Assembly: GCA_030374805.1 (NCBI GenBank) | Contig: JARGSG010000001.1 | Span: forward strand, 1,426,001-1,490,000 | Origin: Gracilaria gracilis | Lineage: Eukaryota; Rhodophyta; Florideophyceae; Gracilariales; Gracilariaceae | Length of the DNA: 64,000 bases | Direction: 5' to 3' | In this document: positions 39,499 through 50,242 of the stretch, in pieces | Layout of the letters: every line of letters begins with the position of its first letter | Position numbering within the stretch: the first letter of the stretch is position 1 | Translations under genes and position numbers: made by a program | Notes under the pieces: generated by a model | The model's input: the letters and a program-made list of their open reading frames with translations, nothing else | Databases searched by the model: none | What the model was told of the DNA's origin: nothing

Positions 39499-42158
39499 CC
39501 AACACATTCCCGTCGCTTTTACATTACTCCTTGATGAATTAGGTTCTGTATTCCGGCGTTGCTTTGCATGAGATTCGAAGTCGAAAAGCTCGTCAACGTT
39601 CTTGTTTTAGATTCAACTGTGATTCTTCTAATGGTTGAGGGCTTCGGGGCTCTTCTGTTATCAATCCAGGGTTCCCACGCCTGTTGACAAAGAAGGTTCT
39701 TGCCAAGAAATGAGAGGTACCGCGCCGGACGGTTCCGCTTCCCGCAATGGGTTCGATTTATGGCTCTTCATTCCGTCCGGCTCATATCAGCAGATCGTAA
39801 TGTTGTATTTGCTCAGTACCTCTCTACTGTCCCCACTCATGCCTCGACAAGTCACTGTGCCGGGGGGGGGGGGGGGGGGGGGGGTGAGTTGTGTGTTCTA
39901 ATTCGATCTGCTTGTTTGCGTTCAGGCATGAAGGAGCAAGAGCATCAGCCTTCAGGTTATGCACAGTTCACATGCTACATGCTCTGAACGCCGCAAGTCT
40001 TTCCTCCAAGTGCTCCAACGCATAAAGGATGTCTTAGCTTTGTCGAGTTTAGGAGAAGTCTTTGGGTACATGGGAGCTTTGGGAAACTGCCGGCTGGGTG
40101 TATGGGGAGCAGATGATTGGTCATCGGAGTCTTCGAGGATATGATGTGTATAAAGTGGCAGGAAGTTTCGTTGTCGTGATGTTTAAAGTTGTTTTTTTAT
40201 TCAGGATTGCATCTTTTTGTATTTAAGCAAGATGCTTGTGTCGCTTCAGATAGCTCTAGCATCTGAATTGTCTTCCGGCATCCAGATTTCTTACTGAGAG
40301 CTCTTGAACCTTTTTGTTTACCAGGTGCGCTCGTGGATCACACGAATTATGCCAGCCTATTGCAGGATCGAAGAATCCTACGCTACTTCTTGGACTTCTA
40401 TGTAGTTACATATCTCTGTATCTTTACGTTGTTGCCAGTGGCAGATACGAAAGTAGATATCTTACACGGTAACTCTACGAGTGAAGGGAAGAAATCCGAT
40501 TCTGACGACAGAATTAACTCAAATGAAGATATTGATAACCACAACCCCCTATCTCGGCCCAAGTGGAGCAGAGGCGTGAAGTCATCGGAATGTCACCTCC
40601 TTCAAAAGATGCGAGCAGTTCTGCTCGCCAAAGAAGTCCTTCTGTACTTGGAAATGGGGTTGTATCGGGCTCAGACATCGTGCTTGAGGTTGGAAATGAG
40701 CCTAAGCACCGTGAGTTAGATACGGGAAGCACAACTGGTTCCGCTTCCAGGAAGAATAGTTCACGCCGCTTTGAATCTCGAAGATCAAAGGAGAATGGGG
40801 ATCACGAAAGTCAAATTAAACTAACTGGAATACTCAGGAAAGGAATAATACTCGGAAGATGAATGGGTCGTCCCAGGAGGACGGGTGGAAAGCAAATGGG
40901 AGAGTGTCAAGGAAGCCGGAGGAAGTCGAGAACTTAGTTTCAGTGAAAAACTGCGCGTGCGGGAACCAAACACAGCATTGGGATGAAGCTTTGTATTGTC
41001 GCCCAGCGACATTGTCACGGCTTGAATGGGCTGGTCGCGACGATGGTGCTCTTCCTTTTCCAGCTAAACGTTGTCAAGAATACTATTTGTTGACAAACCC
41101 CACTAAGTAATTAATCCAGATCACATTCCCCTGCGGTGGACCCTGAAGGATTAGCTAGAGTGTCACTTGAACTGAGTGATCACGGTTTTGCATAGACGAT
41201 GGCTATTCATGGGAAGGATGTGGCAACCATAAATGACGACGCGCCAACCGTTTTCTGCAGCGAATTAAGAATTGGTGTCGACATCATACCTTATTGGTCA
41301 TAAGAACTCGGCTTTAATCACATCGATGTCCGAAGGTAACAACGCAACCCACCTACATAAAATTACCAGGTGATACCAACGGCAGAACAGAGCAGAGTCA
41401 CTGCCGTTGCGCGGGAATGGTGAAGTTGTTCTTCACCCAAGTTTCGACACTTTCGTGGCCTTCCACTGCGTATAGAGTTTTCCATCTTACCACCTATTCG
41501 CTTCTCTTCCGAACGCCATCGGAAAAAAACCAGAATCTAACAGTTACGTTGGTATACTTCACCCCACACCTATCTATCTACCTTGCAACTTGCCACATCG
41601 CAGAGAGCATGCATAGTCAAACGGCTAAGTTTATAAATCGCCATTCGCCACACAAAAGTGCCAAAAAATCTGCCACCCTGTCTGTATGAGCATCGGTGAT
41701 TGAACCAAATTATTGCAGGAGACCAATAGCATTTTGGTTTTATAAAACGCCAAAGTTCTTTCCTGAATCTGTGGAAGAAGTTGGCAGGCATCATCTTTGC
41801 TTTCCATCTTTGTCGGACTTTCTGTTGCCTAAGAGTGGCCTTCATCTTGAAGACCGGTGTTCATGCTTAGTGTGCAACGGTACAGCGCCGTCATTTTGCA
41901 ACTGTCACTTTAGCTAAGTGGGGGTCCCTTGCGTCATTCTTCATTCCACAACGCCTTTCCCCGTCGCAATACCAGCTTCCCGTATCCAATTTCATGTGAA
42001 TGGAGCTTGCCTTATTTGGACTCTCGTGTGAACAGAGGCTCTAGAAGTTTTTACCGGCTACTTGTCTTCAGGTACCCTCCGAAGGAGCCAATTCAGAAGC
42101 TTTGGGAAAAGCCCGCTCTTGGAAGTAGGAAATCGTCACCTGCAAGTCAGTGTATAAC
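39499..42158. other. 2.6-kb region with poly-G tract and coding-like scraps
   Basis: Open pieces at 40440-40560 (DTKVDILHGNSTSEGKKSDS) and 40545-40862 (SPPSKDASSSARQRSPSVLG) are in different frames, are low-complexity and hydrophilic, and could be alternative or additional 3' exons of the HEAT-repeat gene. No single model is convincing. A 23-base G run lies at 39862-39884 and an inverted repeat CAACGGCAG...CTGCCGTTG at 41377-41409. Confidence 0.35.
39862..39884 (+). repeat. poly(G) run of 23
   Basis: Uninterrupted G tract on the plus strand downstream of the HEAT-repeat gene. Able to form intermolecular or slipped G-quadruplexes and likely length-variable. Confidence 0.9.
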
Positions 42159-43652
42159 ATGATGGCCTCCACAGAAGAACCACCATCCCAAATTCCACCG
42201 CAGATTGAGGAACCCTCTCCATCGGACAGCGTAAAGGCAAAAGTTGAAACCCCTGAAGCTCCATCTCCTACTGACGTTTCTGCCCAACAGACCCTTGCTC
42301 AGGAAGGTTCCGCTCCTCCCGTGTCACCATCCAAGGAGTCTGCTTCGGACTCAGCAAAGAATCCGAAAACGGAAGAAGTGCGAGACACGGAAGGCGAACA
42401 GCACACGCAAGAGATCACTTTGGACGACATTCGAGCAGCTGCAGATCAAATAGATGAGAACATTGACAATGCGCTTGGTCACGCAGCCGATACACTTTGG
42501 AGTTTTGCAAGCTCCGTGCGTGGCACTATGTCAAGTGTCGTCAGCGACGAACATGGACTCGCGAATTTGCGAAAGAATGTTACGAGTCATCTTGCACCTC
42601 TTGATGACATCGGTCGAGGTCTACAATCGCAGATAGGAGCCTTTGCTCCAAAAGATGTGACAATCGCGAACATTACGGGTTCAATGCGAAGCGTTGCAGA
42701 AAGCGTACAACGTAATGCTCAGGCTGTGGAAGAGGCGATAATGGCCAAGGCGAACGAACCATCGGCTGAAAGGCAAGATTCAGAAGCTAGTCAGGCTCAG
42801 AAAAGAGAGGCTACTTCTATCCTTGCCGGCGCTGATGCCGGAATGGATATCCTTTCCGTTATTCCCTCTGGCGAAGGTATTGAAGTGAACCAAGACATCG
42901 CTAAGGTTGGTGAGAAAGTAAGTGAGAAAGTTGGTGGTTTGTCTCATGCGATTGGAGAAACTGTTGGGGGTCTTCTCACTGGGCTCTTGGGAAGTGAGAA
43001 TGATGAGTACTACGAAGAAATAGCTCGACGAGCGGCTTCGATAGTGCCTAAAACTCGGTTTGAGAAGCGAATACACGAACTTCAGGCAAATCCTGAAACC
43101 TACTGCAAGCAACCTGAAGACATCGAAGCTTTCAATGAATGGGGAAAGGACTTCAATCTTGACGAGTACGCCGAGTCGTGCATAGAAATCCTATACATGC
43201 ATGAATCCATTGCCGACCTATATGAGCGAATGGTGCCGAACATTATCGAAGAGGATTCTTTCTGGAAACGATACTTTTTCGCCCGCGACGTTCTTCATCA
43301 GGAAGAGGAGAGAAGAAGGAGACTCTTAGAGCAAGCGGACACGACCGAAACTAAAGGTGAGAACGAAGATGAGGGATGGGGAGATGACGATTGGGGCGAG
43401 GATGATACACAGGGAAACGAAGTTCCAGAAGCCCAAACGACGACCCCAAACTCTGAAGTTAAACATTTGGAACCAAACAAGGAACCTCCTGGAGATGAAG
43501 AAGACGAAGGGGACTCTAAGAAAAAGGAAAAGACTGTGGTTCCAAGTGAAGCTTCAAAAAGCAAGACAACTACGACCGACATTGGAAAGAAGATTGAGCA
43601 ATCCGGTGACGCTCCCGATGAAGATGATTGGGGCGTCGACGATTGGGAATAA
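42159..43652 (+). CDS. BSD-domain protein with acidic W/D-rich tail
   Basis: 497 residues. After a Pro/Ser/Glu-rich N-terminus and amphipathic helices (about 85-260; ITLDDIRAAADQIDENIDNA, then LWSFASSVRG), the BSD domain spans about 290-375: TRFEKRIHELQANPETYC, QPEDIEAFNEWGKDFNLDEY, MVPNIIEEDSFWKRYFFARD, with the conserved FW-x-RYF. The tail has repeated acidic-aromatic motifs (EGWGDDDWGEDD; DEDDWGVDDWE), typical of plant BSD proteins and of synapse-associated protein 1-like proteins. BSD domains occur in TFIIH p62 and in membrane-trafficking adaptors; the amphipathic central region favours the SYAP1-like group. The first ATG is at 42159; ATG 42162 is equally possible. The gene converges on tafazzin with a 107-bp gap. 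Confidence 0.8.
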   Translation: MMASTEEPPSQIPPQIEEPSPSDSVKAKVETPEAPSPTDVSAQQTLAQEGSAPPVSPSKESASDSAKNPKTEEVRDTEGEQHTQEITLDDIRAAADQIDENIDNALGHAADTLWSFASSVRGTMSSVVSDEHGLANLRKNVTSHLAPLDDIGRGLQSQIGAFAPKDVTIANITGSMRSVAESVQRNAQAVEEAIMAKANEPSAERQDSEASQAQKREATSILAGADAGMDILSVIPSGEGIEVNQDIAKVGEKVSEKVGGLSHAIGETVGGLLTGLLGSENDEYYEEIARRAASIVPKTRFEKRIHELQANPETYCKQPEDIEAFNEWGKDFNLDEYAESCIEILYMHESIADLYERMVPNIIEEDSFWKRYFFARDVLHQEEERRRRLLEQADTTETKGENEDEGWGDDDWGEDDTQGNEVPEAQTTTPNSEVKHLEPNKEPPGDEEDEGDSKKKEKTVVPSEASKSKTTTTDIGKKIEQSGDAPDEDDWGVDDWE

Positions 43653-43759
43653 GTCCGAAGAACTGTGTTGGTTCATGGTTTGTAAGTGTTTTTACAATTC
43701 TATAGAAAAGGCTGTCGCTACTGCTGCCGTGTTCCGTTTCATGTCTTGTACAGAGCTTT

Positions 43760-44941
43760 TCACGAGAACTCATATGGGTCCCCAAGATCAATATCGTGAT
43801 CGTTTCGGACTCGTTGTCGTAGCTCAGCTCGTAACAGTCGCGTAGCTATTCCCATGACGTCAGCCACGGCTTCGTAGAGCTTTAAACAAGGCTCCCGGTC
43901 TTGCTTTGTCCCCCCCGCTTCAGCGCATGCGGGCATGTATCTTTCGAATATATGTCTCAGATCGACAACTTCGCCTGTTATAACAAATATCTTATTTCCT
44001 GTTCGAGGAACCATACTCTGCAACGCATGGGTATCTTTGTCTTGCGGCATAACGTTCTCAACTCCTTGGTGATACATTGGCAATATCAAGGGCAACTCTC
44101 GACGAGTTTCATACACCATCGCTAGGAGTTTCCCAATGCCCCTCTTGGCATAACCCATGCCATCCTGAGAGACTCTTCCTTCGGGGTAGACATGGACCCA
44201 ATCCCCGCCAACAAGCTTCTCTCCAGCAGTGGTCAAAAATCCTTGTGATACACCACCCCGCCTCTCGATTGGAAGAGCTTTGCCAAGGCGCAATGTTCTA
44301 CTGATCACCGCATTCTGAAAGCATATATCCAAGGAGCATAAACCCCACCTCATGGCCTTTGGATTCAAAAGAATTCGGGGTGGGAGTAAGGAGCCCAACA
44401 AAAACGGATCGTCAACAACCGATCGGTGATTGCTGAAAGTCAGTAGCCCTTGCGAATGAGGGCGATTCTCAATAGCGTCATGAAGAACCTCAATATCATA
44501 GAGGTGTAAAGAATTTAGTTGCTTCATCAAAAATTTGCTCACGGTACCCACAAACCCAATGATTAGACTAGTTCCAAGCCGTGCTTTCTCAGTGAGCGGT
44601 GGAGTTTCAACATAAGTCTTGTTCTTCCGCTGAATCTTTTCTTCCTCCTCTTCAGTTAATCCAAACACTTTTCGAGGTTTCGATACAAATTCCCGCCAGC
44701 CGTCAGGAGCAGCATTCCATCGCTTCTGCCATGCTTGTCGTGCATGATGAGGATCGAACCACCTGAAAGTATTCCTAAAAGAAAAAGTCTGATCTGGGGT
44801 TGTATGATCACTATTATCTGGCGAGTTTGCGCTTGCGTTCCCGTCTCTTGATAGAAATTTCTCTTTCTTATTCGTGACTGACTGCCCGAACTGTTCTAGT
44901 GGTGCTTCTTCTGGCGAAACTGACTGCATTGAGTCAGCCAT
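43760..44941 (-). CDS. TAFAZZIN: tafazzin (cardiolipin transacylase)
   Basis: Mitochondrial phospholipid-lysophospholipid transacylase that remodels cardiolipin. Acyltransferase motif I is NHRSVVDDPFLLGSLL (HX4D). It is followed by WGLCSLDICFQNAVISRTL, LGKALPIERRGGVSQ and WVHVYPEGRVSQDGMGYAKR (motif III), a diagnostic tafazzin series. Later come LPMYHQGVENVMPQ and FVITGEVVDLRHIF. A hydrophobic stretch near residue 130 (GTSLIIGFVGTVSKFLM) is the probable membrane anchor. The first 120 residues are a long, polar N-terminal extension compared with animal tafazzin (about 260-290 residues), as in plants. Total 393 residues, one exon, ATG at 44941. Confidence 0.92.
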   Translation of the reverse strand: MADSMQSVSPEEAPLEQFGQSVTNKKEKFLSRDGNASANSPDNSDHTTPDQTFSFRNTFRWFDPHHARQAWQKRWNAAPDGWREFVSKPRKVFGLTEEEEEKIQRKNKTYVETPPLTEKARLGTSLIIGFVGTVSKFLMKQLNSLHLYDIEVLHDAIENRPHSQGLLTFSNHRSVVDDPFLLGSLLPPRILLNPKAMRWGLCSLDICFQNAVISRTLRLGKALPIERRGGVSQGFLTTAGEKLVGGDWVHVYPEGRVSQDGMGYAKRGIGKLLAMVYETRRELPLILPMYHQGVENVMPQDKDTHALQSMVPRTGNKIFVITGEVVDLRHIFERYMPACAEAGGTKQDREPCLKLYEAVADVMGIATRLLRAELRQRVRNDHDIDLGDPYEFS

Positions 44942-45853
44942 TCTTTCGGATTAGAGAACTGCTCAGGACTCCATAAAAGGCTCTACTTTCGTTAATCTGG
45001 ATATATGAAAAACGGCAATTGAATTGGTCACCTGTTCTCACATGATTCCTGCCATATCTATATTCTTCCAAACGATCAAACTGTGCCACAACAATCTCTG
45101 ACCGCACAGATGATTAAGTACCGTCGTGTCAAAGGCAACTGCACCCAACATCCTAGTCAAGAACCAGTAACGCTCGATAACCACGATCAGTCATTTGCCT
45201 TCTCTGGGCCGAGACAAGAGCTGGCACCTGTGCCGGACCCCATGCGATCATAATCTGATTCAAAGAGGATGCGGGACAAACACCATACCAACGTGTCGTA
45301 CGTGTATTGTCGCAGATTCCACATATTCGCGATTTTACAGCATCGGCCACTTCTCGAAGTTATTCGTGTAAGGGTTTTTAGGAAGGCTGTCTGTGGGCAA
45401 AGGTACGAAGGTAGATCGTCGTTGAAAAGAGATCCACTTCAAGTTCAACGTGCACCGTGCACGTGTAGATAAGGATACGAAGGTGCAAGGGCGGACGATT
45501 CATAACAAGAGAGATAAGCGTGAAGCTTTCTGGTAGTCAAACGGATGTGACAGTGTTCGCCTTCCGTTACTATCGCCCTTATTATTGTCTCTTCCACTGC
45601 TTTGATGTGTCTCACAAAAAGCCGCCTGGTCTCGCATGCAAACGTCTTCTACCCGTGAACAAGACCAGCGAGGAACGACAAGACTTCTCCAAGGAGAGCG
45701 TTAATACCGTCATTCTGGGAGAATTGAATCGATTGCAGTGCTTTGGGTAACCTTAACATTCCAGACTCCTAACACTTTGTATCATTCCCTCAACGCCTAT
45801 CTGAGACCGCCCTGGTGTTTGCGTTTCAGAAGCTCAAGGTCTTTCATTTCGCA
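44942..45853. other. divergent intergenic region tafazzin-SGT1
   Basis: 912 bp, no gene seen. Contains the short palindrome ACGTGCACCGTGCACGT at about 45450-45466 and probably both promoters. Confidence 0.4.
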
Positions 45854-46912
45854 ATGGCAGAAGACTCAATCAAGAACTCCCTGAAATTCACCCAAGCAGC
45901 TGGGAATGCTGTTGAAGCGGGAAACTACATTGATGCCTGCAAGAATTACGCCTCTGCGTCCGACGCCTGTTTGAAGGGACTTTTAGAACTCCACTGTGCC
46001 CATGCCAGCGCACTGGTGTCCGCAGAGGACTTTGATCAAGCCAAGGACGTCGCTGAACGGGCTACCAAAATATCCCCAAAGCATAGCCAGTCTTGGTACT
46101 GGAAAGGGACAGCATTGCTGAAATTGAATCGTCGAGAAGATGCAAAGTTGTCGTTCCAGAAGGCGGCAACGTATGAGAACGATCTTGTCAAGAAAACAAG
46201 CTTCATGGACTGGGTGAATCGCTGCGAAGAGCCTATGGAGGTTATCCATGCTACTGCCCAGACTGTTGATACAAACAGAGTTCCAGTTTCTGAAGCTCCG
46301 GCAGAAACGAAACCAGCTGACGTCTCTCAGAAAGAAGATTCCAATCCCCTCCCCAGAACTCGAAGAGAATGGTATCAGTCAGCTACAAATGTAAACATTG
46401 ACATATATGCAAAGAATGTGGATAAAGAACGCAGTACAATCGTTTTCGAAGAAGAGCAGATCAGCATGAAGCTTGTTCGCCCGGATATGGACGATTATGT
46501 GTTTGATGCTAAACTATTCGCGCCAATTGTGCCATCGCAAAGCTCGTGGAATGCCAGTCCGTTCAAAGTAGAGATAAAGCTCAAGAAAGCTCGAAGTGGA
46601 GAAGTTTGGAGGGCTTTGGACAGGGAGGCCCACGTTCTTTCCGCCCAAGTTCAAGCTGGACAGCAGTCAATGAGACGTCGTGATCAGCAAGAGGCTCGTC
46701 AGCGCGGACTCATTTCATTTGCTGAGAGCGAGTTGCAGAACTACAAAGAAGATGACAGTACCATGTCTCTGTTTCGCACGCTTTATAAAGACGCCGACGA
46801 TGACACGCGCCGGGCAATGATGAAGAGCTACAGTGAGAGCGGAGGAAAGGTGCTGTCAACTAATTGGGATGAGGTGAGGAAAGAGAAAGTCACCTATGAC
46901 GAAGAGGAATAG
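45854..46912 (+). CDS. SGT1: SGT1 co-chaperone (TPR-CS-SGS)
   Basis: Adaptor between Hsp90 and client complexes (SCF ubiquitin ligases, kinetochores and, in plants, NLR immune receptors). The three canonical domains are present: TPR region (about 1-115; GNYIDACKNYASASDACLKG, SWYWKGTALLKLNRREDAKL), CS domain (about 168-262; REWYQSATNVNIDIYAKNVD ... FKVEIKLKKARSGEVWRAL) and SGS domain (about 290-352; MSLFRTLYKDADDDTRRAMM then KSYSESGGKVLSTNWDEV), the last being diagnostic. The ATG at 45854 is chosen since the frame upstream of it begins only with GTG. Length of 352 residues is normal. One exon, stop TAG. Confidence 0.94.
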   Translation: MAEDSIKNSLKFTQAAGNAVEAGNYIDACKNYASASDACLKGLLELHCAHASALVSAEDFDQAKDVAERATKISPKHSQSWYWKGTALLKLNRREDAKLSFQKAATYENDLVKKTSFMDWVNRCEEPMEVIHATAQTVDTNRVPVSEAPAETKPADVSQKEDSNPLPRTRREWYQSATNVNIDIYAKNVDKERSTIVFEEEQISMKLVRPDMDDYVFDAKLFAPIVPSQSSWNASPFKVEIKLKKARSGEVWRALDREAHVLSAQVQAGQQSMRRRDQQEARQRGLISFAESELQNYKEDDSTMSLFRTLYKDADDDTRRAMMKSYSESGGKVLSTNWDEVRKEKVTYDEEE

Positions 46913-47980
46913 AGCATGGACTTGTCCTCGAGATTTCTTTCGTCATGTATACTACATCTGAAGGAACTAACAGTCCTAGCCTTATCGAAGCTTCAAAGAG
47001 CCTTAACGCGCGCATTTTGCGTTCATTGCGATTACTCAATCTCCTAATCTGTAAAGCTAGCGTTGAGTGGTGAGTACTTTTGGCGCCCAGTTTAGGCTCA
47101 GGAATTCTGAGTCAGATTGTCACACAAGTCTTTGGGAAAGACTTTAATGAAAAACTCCAGGGCAGAGTGCGCACAGAGTACCGTTGTACACTGTGCGCCG
47201 TACCCTTGATACCCCTACTCCAAAATGCCACGGGTTCATTCCTTTCTCCCTTCATGCTACGAAGGTATTTCGAGAAAGTCCGGCATCGACGCATTTCAAG
47301 GGCAATCACATCCGAGAGATGACTCAAGTACCCTTGGTATCACAAGAAGTTCCAAACCTGCTGCGAAAAGAAACAAGGGCTCAAAAAAGCACTCCGTCGT
47401 TGTCTTTTACAACGATGTATCTATAACCCCGAAACTTCAGTACCATAACGAATGCGCAACTCGAACTTCAATACCTGCATGGTCGCCAAGCTTAGGTGCG
47501 TGTGTATTTTGTGCGACTTCTACATGACCGTTTGTTCTTCAGACCAACGCAGCCCCATAAGCATGACTGCTGCCGGGGGGGTTTTCACCGTTTTTGTGGA
47601 AGATGCTGATGTTGACCCGCACAAACATTCTATGGCGCGGAATGTTGTGCCTTTCTCCCATTATTCACTGATTGAACTCCACGCTTCAACTGGCGAGGCC
47701 AATCACGTTGAGGGATGCCTAGAACAAGATTCCACTCGCAAAAACTCTCACATAACCGTTTGGGATGTGACGTGCTCCTGAAGTAGGAAAAAGAACAGCT
47801 GAGTTGTTTTGAATGCAGCCATGTCGAAGGAGAACTTGCAAACGGCTCAATGTAGCAGCGTCGGCTTCACTCAGTGTCGGCGTGACGACAAGAGTTTAGG
47901 AAAAAGATTAGTTTTACAAGGCTGTACAAGATAACCCAGGGTTAGACAAGATAATATGACTGTTACAGCAAAAAGTACAG
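46913..47980. other. intergenic stretch between SGT1 and HAPSTR1-like genes
   Basis: The 3' flanks of two convergent genes. Only short frames without motifs; nothing else recognised. Confidence 0.4.
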
Positions 47981-48727
47981 TCACTTCCGCTTATGCTTAT
48001 CGTAAACATGCGACTTGGCATGCCTCGGCTTGCGGGAGATGTATTCGTTGGTAGAAGAATGAGTATCCTTGGCATCTTTCTTAGACTGCAGAGCATTGTG
48101 CTGCATGCCTTGCAGACCACTCTGACCCAGCAGGGTGGAGTTGGCGTCATGGGCGGAAAGAGCGTGCGGATGGTCAGTAGCAAACATGAAAGAAGCGCCT
48201 TCATCCCGACAGGCGCGCATGAATGCATCACTGATATCAACCCTCTGTCGTTTGCGAGGATTGACATGAAGTCTCTTGATATCCGACACCAAGGCGTCAT
48301 CTCGCGGAACATAAGCCACCGCAGGAGCTTCGGTGTGAGCCAGCTCAGCGTCGGCACGAGCGGGCGCAGCGGGCGCAGCGGGCGCAGTGGGCGCAGTGGG
48401 CGCAGTGGGCGCAGTGGCGGCAGCTGCGGGTGCAGGCTGTGGCGACGGGGCAGCACGCTCGGAGGAAGAGGGCGCAGGGTTGGGAAGTTGGGCGAGTTCG
48501 GCCGCACAAAAACTAATCACGTCGGCCGCATTGACCGGCTCCGCCGAACGAGACTTGAGCGCCGCCCATTGTATGATGCGCTGGTAGGCGGCGCGAGAGC
48601 CTGCGTCGCGCGCGTCGCGTTCGGCGACAGCGGCTTGCTTGTAGAGGTACGCTAGCGCGTTGGCAGTGTCAATGAACGGCTGACGAAGTGCACTTCGGTT
48701 GGAGGCATTTGTGTCGGAGTTGTCCAT
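47981..48727 (-). CDS. HAPSTR1 (C16orf72)-like protein
   Basis: 248 residues. The N-terminal third (about 12-85) shows the HAPSTR pattern: FIDTANALAYLYKQAAVAER, GSRAAYQRIIQWAAL and ADVISFCAAELAQL, similar in order to the animal and fungal HAPSTR1 core that binds the ubiquitin ligase HUWE1 in stress responses. An Ala/Pro/Thr repeat (about 100-125), encoded by a 9-bp DNA repeat, separates it from a basic C-terminal half with VNPRKRQRVDISDAFM, which carries a likely nuclear localisation signal. Start ATG 48727; the frame extends upstream only by non-ATG codons. Family membership is likely but not certain, since the core is short. Confidence 0.6.
   Translation of the reverse strand: MDNSDTNASNRSALRQPFIDTANALAYLYKQAAVAERDARDAGSRAAYQRIIQWAALKSRSAEPVNAADVISFCAAELAQLPNPAPSSSERAAPSPQPAPAAAATAPTAPTAPTAPAAPAAPARADAELAHTEAPAVAYVPRDDALVSDIKRLHVNPRKRQRVDISDAFMRACRDEGASFMFATDHPHALSAHDANSTLLGQSGLQGMQHNALQSKKDAKDTHSSTNEYISRKPRHAKSHVYDKHKRK
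48362..48415 (+). repeat. 9-bp tandem repeat (GGGCGCAGY)x6
   Basis: Six copies inside the HAPSTR1-like coding sequence. In-frame, so it encodes an Ala-Pro-Ala/Thr tract that can change length without breaking the frame. Confidence 0.85.
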
Positions 48728-49191
48728 TCGGCGCACACGGCAAGCCAATTGGAATTAGAGCAGCGGGGTGGAGGGGAGAGAGGTGGGCGCTAGGCGGTGC
48801 GGGTAGAGCGACGCGCGGAAGTGAAGCGCGGACAAACAAGAAGGATGGACGGAAGGGGAAGGGGGGGGGGGGGAGTGGAGGAGGACGCGCGTACGTGCAC
48901 TAAGTATGGGACGGGACGTTGGTGGGGGAGGCGCATGGACGGCGGGTGCGCTGGCGGAGAGGAAGAACGACTGGCGCTGCGGTCGGGAACGCCAGCGGTG
49001 GGACGTCGCTGCGTGTCGCTCAGCAACGCGCGCCTCACGCGCGCGTTATCTACACGGTACAGTGGCGGTCGCAAAGCGGCTTCGGCTGCATTGCGTGCGC
49101 GCAATTGTTCCAAATAAATTGTACTTACACACACGCCCAGCGTGCTGCGCGCACAGCACGACACGGCTGGAGGCTTTTTCACTTTTAACAG
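48728..49191. promoter_or_regulatory. GC-rich upstream region of the HAPSTR1-like gene
   Basis: Contains a 13-base G run at 48861-48873 and CpG-rich sequence. Open frames on both strands are Arg-rich and lack motifs. Also serves as the 3' flank of the guanylate kinase gene. Confidence 0.4.
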
Positions 49192-49794
49192 TTAGGCGGC
49201 GCTGGACGCCTGCTCGATGTCCTCCTTGAGCAGCTCCTTGAGCTGCGCGTACGCGGCGTCAAGGCTGTCGTTGACCAGCACCACGTCGAACAAGCCCGGC
49301 TCGTCCTTGGCGTCAATCTCCTTCTGCGCATTTCCCAGCCGCGTGACGATGGCGTCTTCGGTCTCAGTGCCCCGTCCCCTCAAGCGCTTCTCCAACTCGC
49401 GCAGAGAAGGCGGCGCGACAAACACATACTTTGCCTTGAGCCCCGTAGTGCGCGCCGAGCGACAGCCCTGCACGTCGATGTCCAGTATACAAATCTTGCC
49501 TTGCTGACGCACGTTGTCCACGGCCATGACGGAGGTGCCGTAATGGCGGCCGTGCACCTCAGCGTGCTCGATGAACTTGCCGGCGGCCACGTCCGCCTTG
49601 ATGTCGTCCGCCGTCGTGAAGTGGTAATGCACGCCTTCCTGCTCGCCGGCGCGCGGCGCGCGCGACGTGTGCGACACGGAAAAGCCGAACAGCTTGGGAA
49701 ACTCGGTGCGCAGCTTGTTGATGAGCGTGCCCTTGCCCACGCCGGACGGGCCGGCAATGACCACGGCGTCAGGTCCAGACGTTTCGACCACCAT
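49192..49794 (-). CDS. GUK1: guanylate kinase
   Basis: Phosphorylates GMP to GDP with ATP. The P-loop AGPSGVGKGTLINKL lies at about residues 14-28. It is followed by the GMP-binding segment FGFSVSHTSRAPRAGEQEGV (SxTTRxPRxGE family motif, here SHTSRAPRAGE), FIEHAEVHGRHYGTS, and ILDIDVQGCRSART, then PPSLRELEKRLRGRGTETED. Length of 200 residues from ATG 49794 equals a minimal cytosolic enzyme. Upstream codons in frame begin with TTG and contain no ATG, so an organellar presequence is not evident. Codon use is strongly GC-biased compared with genes at 36-46 kb. The gene is divergent from the HAD gene with a 448-bp shared promoter. Confidence 0.94.
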   Translation of the reverse strand: MVVETSGPDAVVIAGPSGVGKGTLINKLRTEFPKLFGFSVSHTSRAPRAGEQEGVHYHFTTADDIKADVAAGKFIEHAEVHGRHYGTSVMAVDNVRQQGKICILDIDVQGCRSARTTGLKAKYVFVAPPSLRELEKRLRGRGTETEDAIVTRLGNAQKEIDAKDEPGLFDVVLVNDSLDAAYAQLKELLKEDIEQASSAA

Positions 49795-50242
49795 GTTTAC
49801 GAACAGCCTCCCGCACCGACGCCACACAATGATGGCACACCCACTCGCGCGCAATGCGTGGCGCTTAAGTCGGCGGTCTATCTACACCGCCGCCGCCGCG
49901 TTTTAAGGCGGTCTGTGTGGTGATGCTGCGCGCGCACGCCATTGCTTGCCGCGCCCGCAATGGGGCCCGCCCAGACAACGCGTGCGCTTGCTGACACCGC
50001 CCGTGGCGCCGCGCGACGGCGCATGTTTCTTGCACACGTTGACACGCTGTCGGCGCACATTTCGTACATTTGTACTCTGTATCTCCGCGCGCGATCTGTG
50101 CACGCATCTCTGCCGCCCGTCGCCGCCGCCGCCGCCGCTTGTGCGCTGCACGGCGTGCAGTGCACGTGCATGCGGCGCGCGCATCCGCGTCCGCCCGCCG
50201 CTGCCTGTCGGGTGCGTTCCGCCCGTTGTTCGCCGCCGCGTC
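49795..50242. promoter_or_regulatory. shared promoter between guanylate kinase and HAD gene
   Basis: 448 bp, very GC-rich with repeated CGCCGC. Many overlapping frames, none with a domain. Confidence 0.4.
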
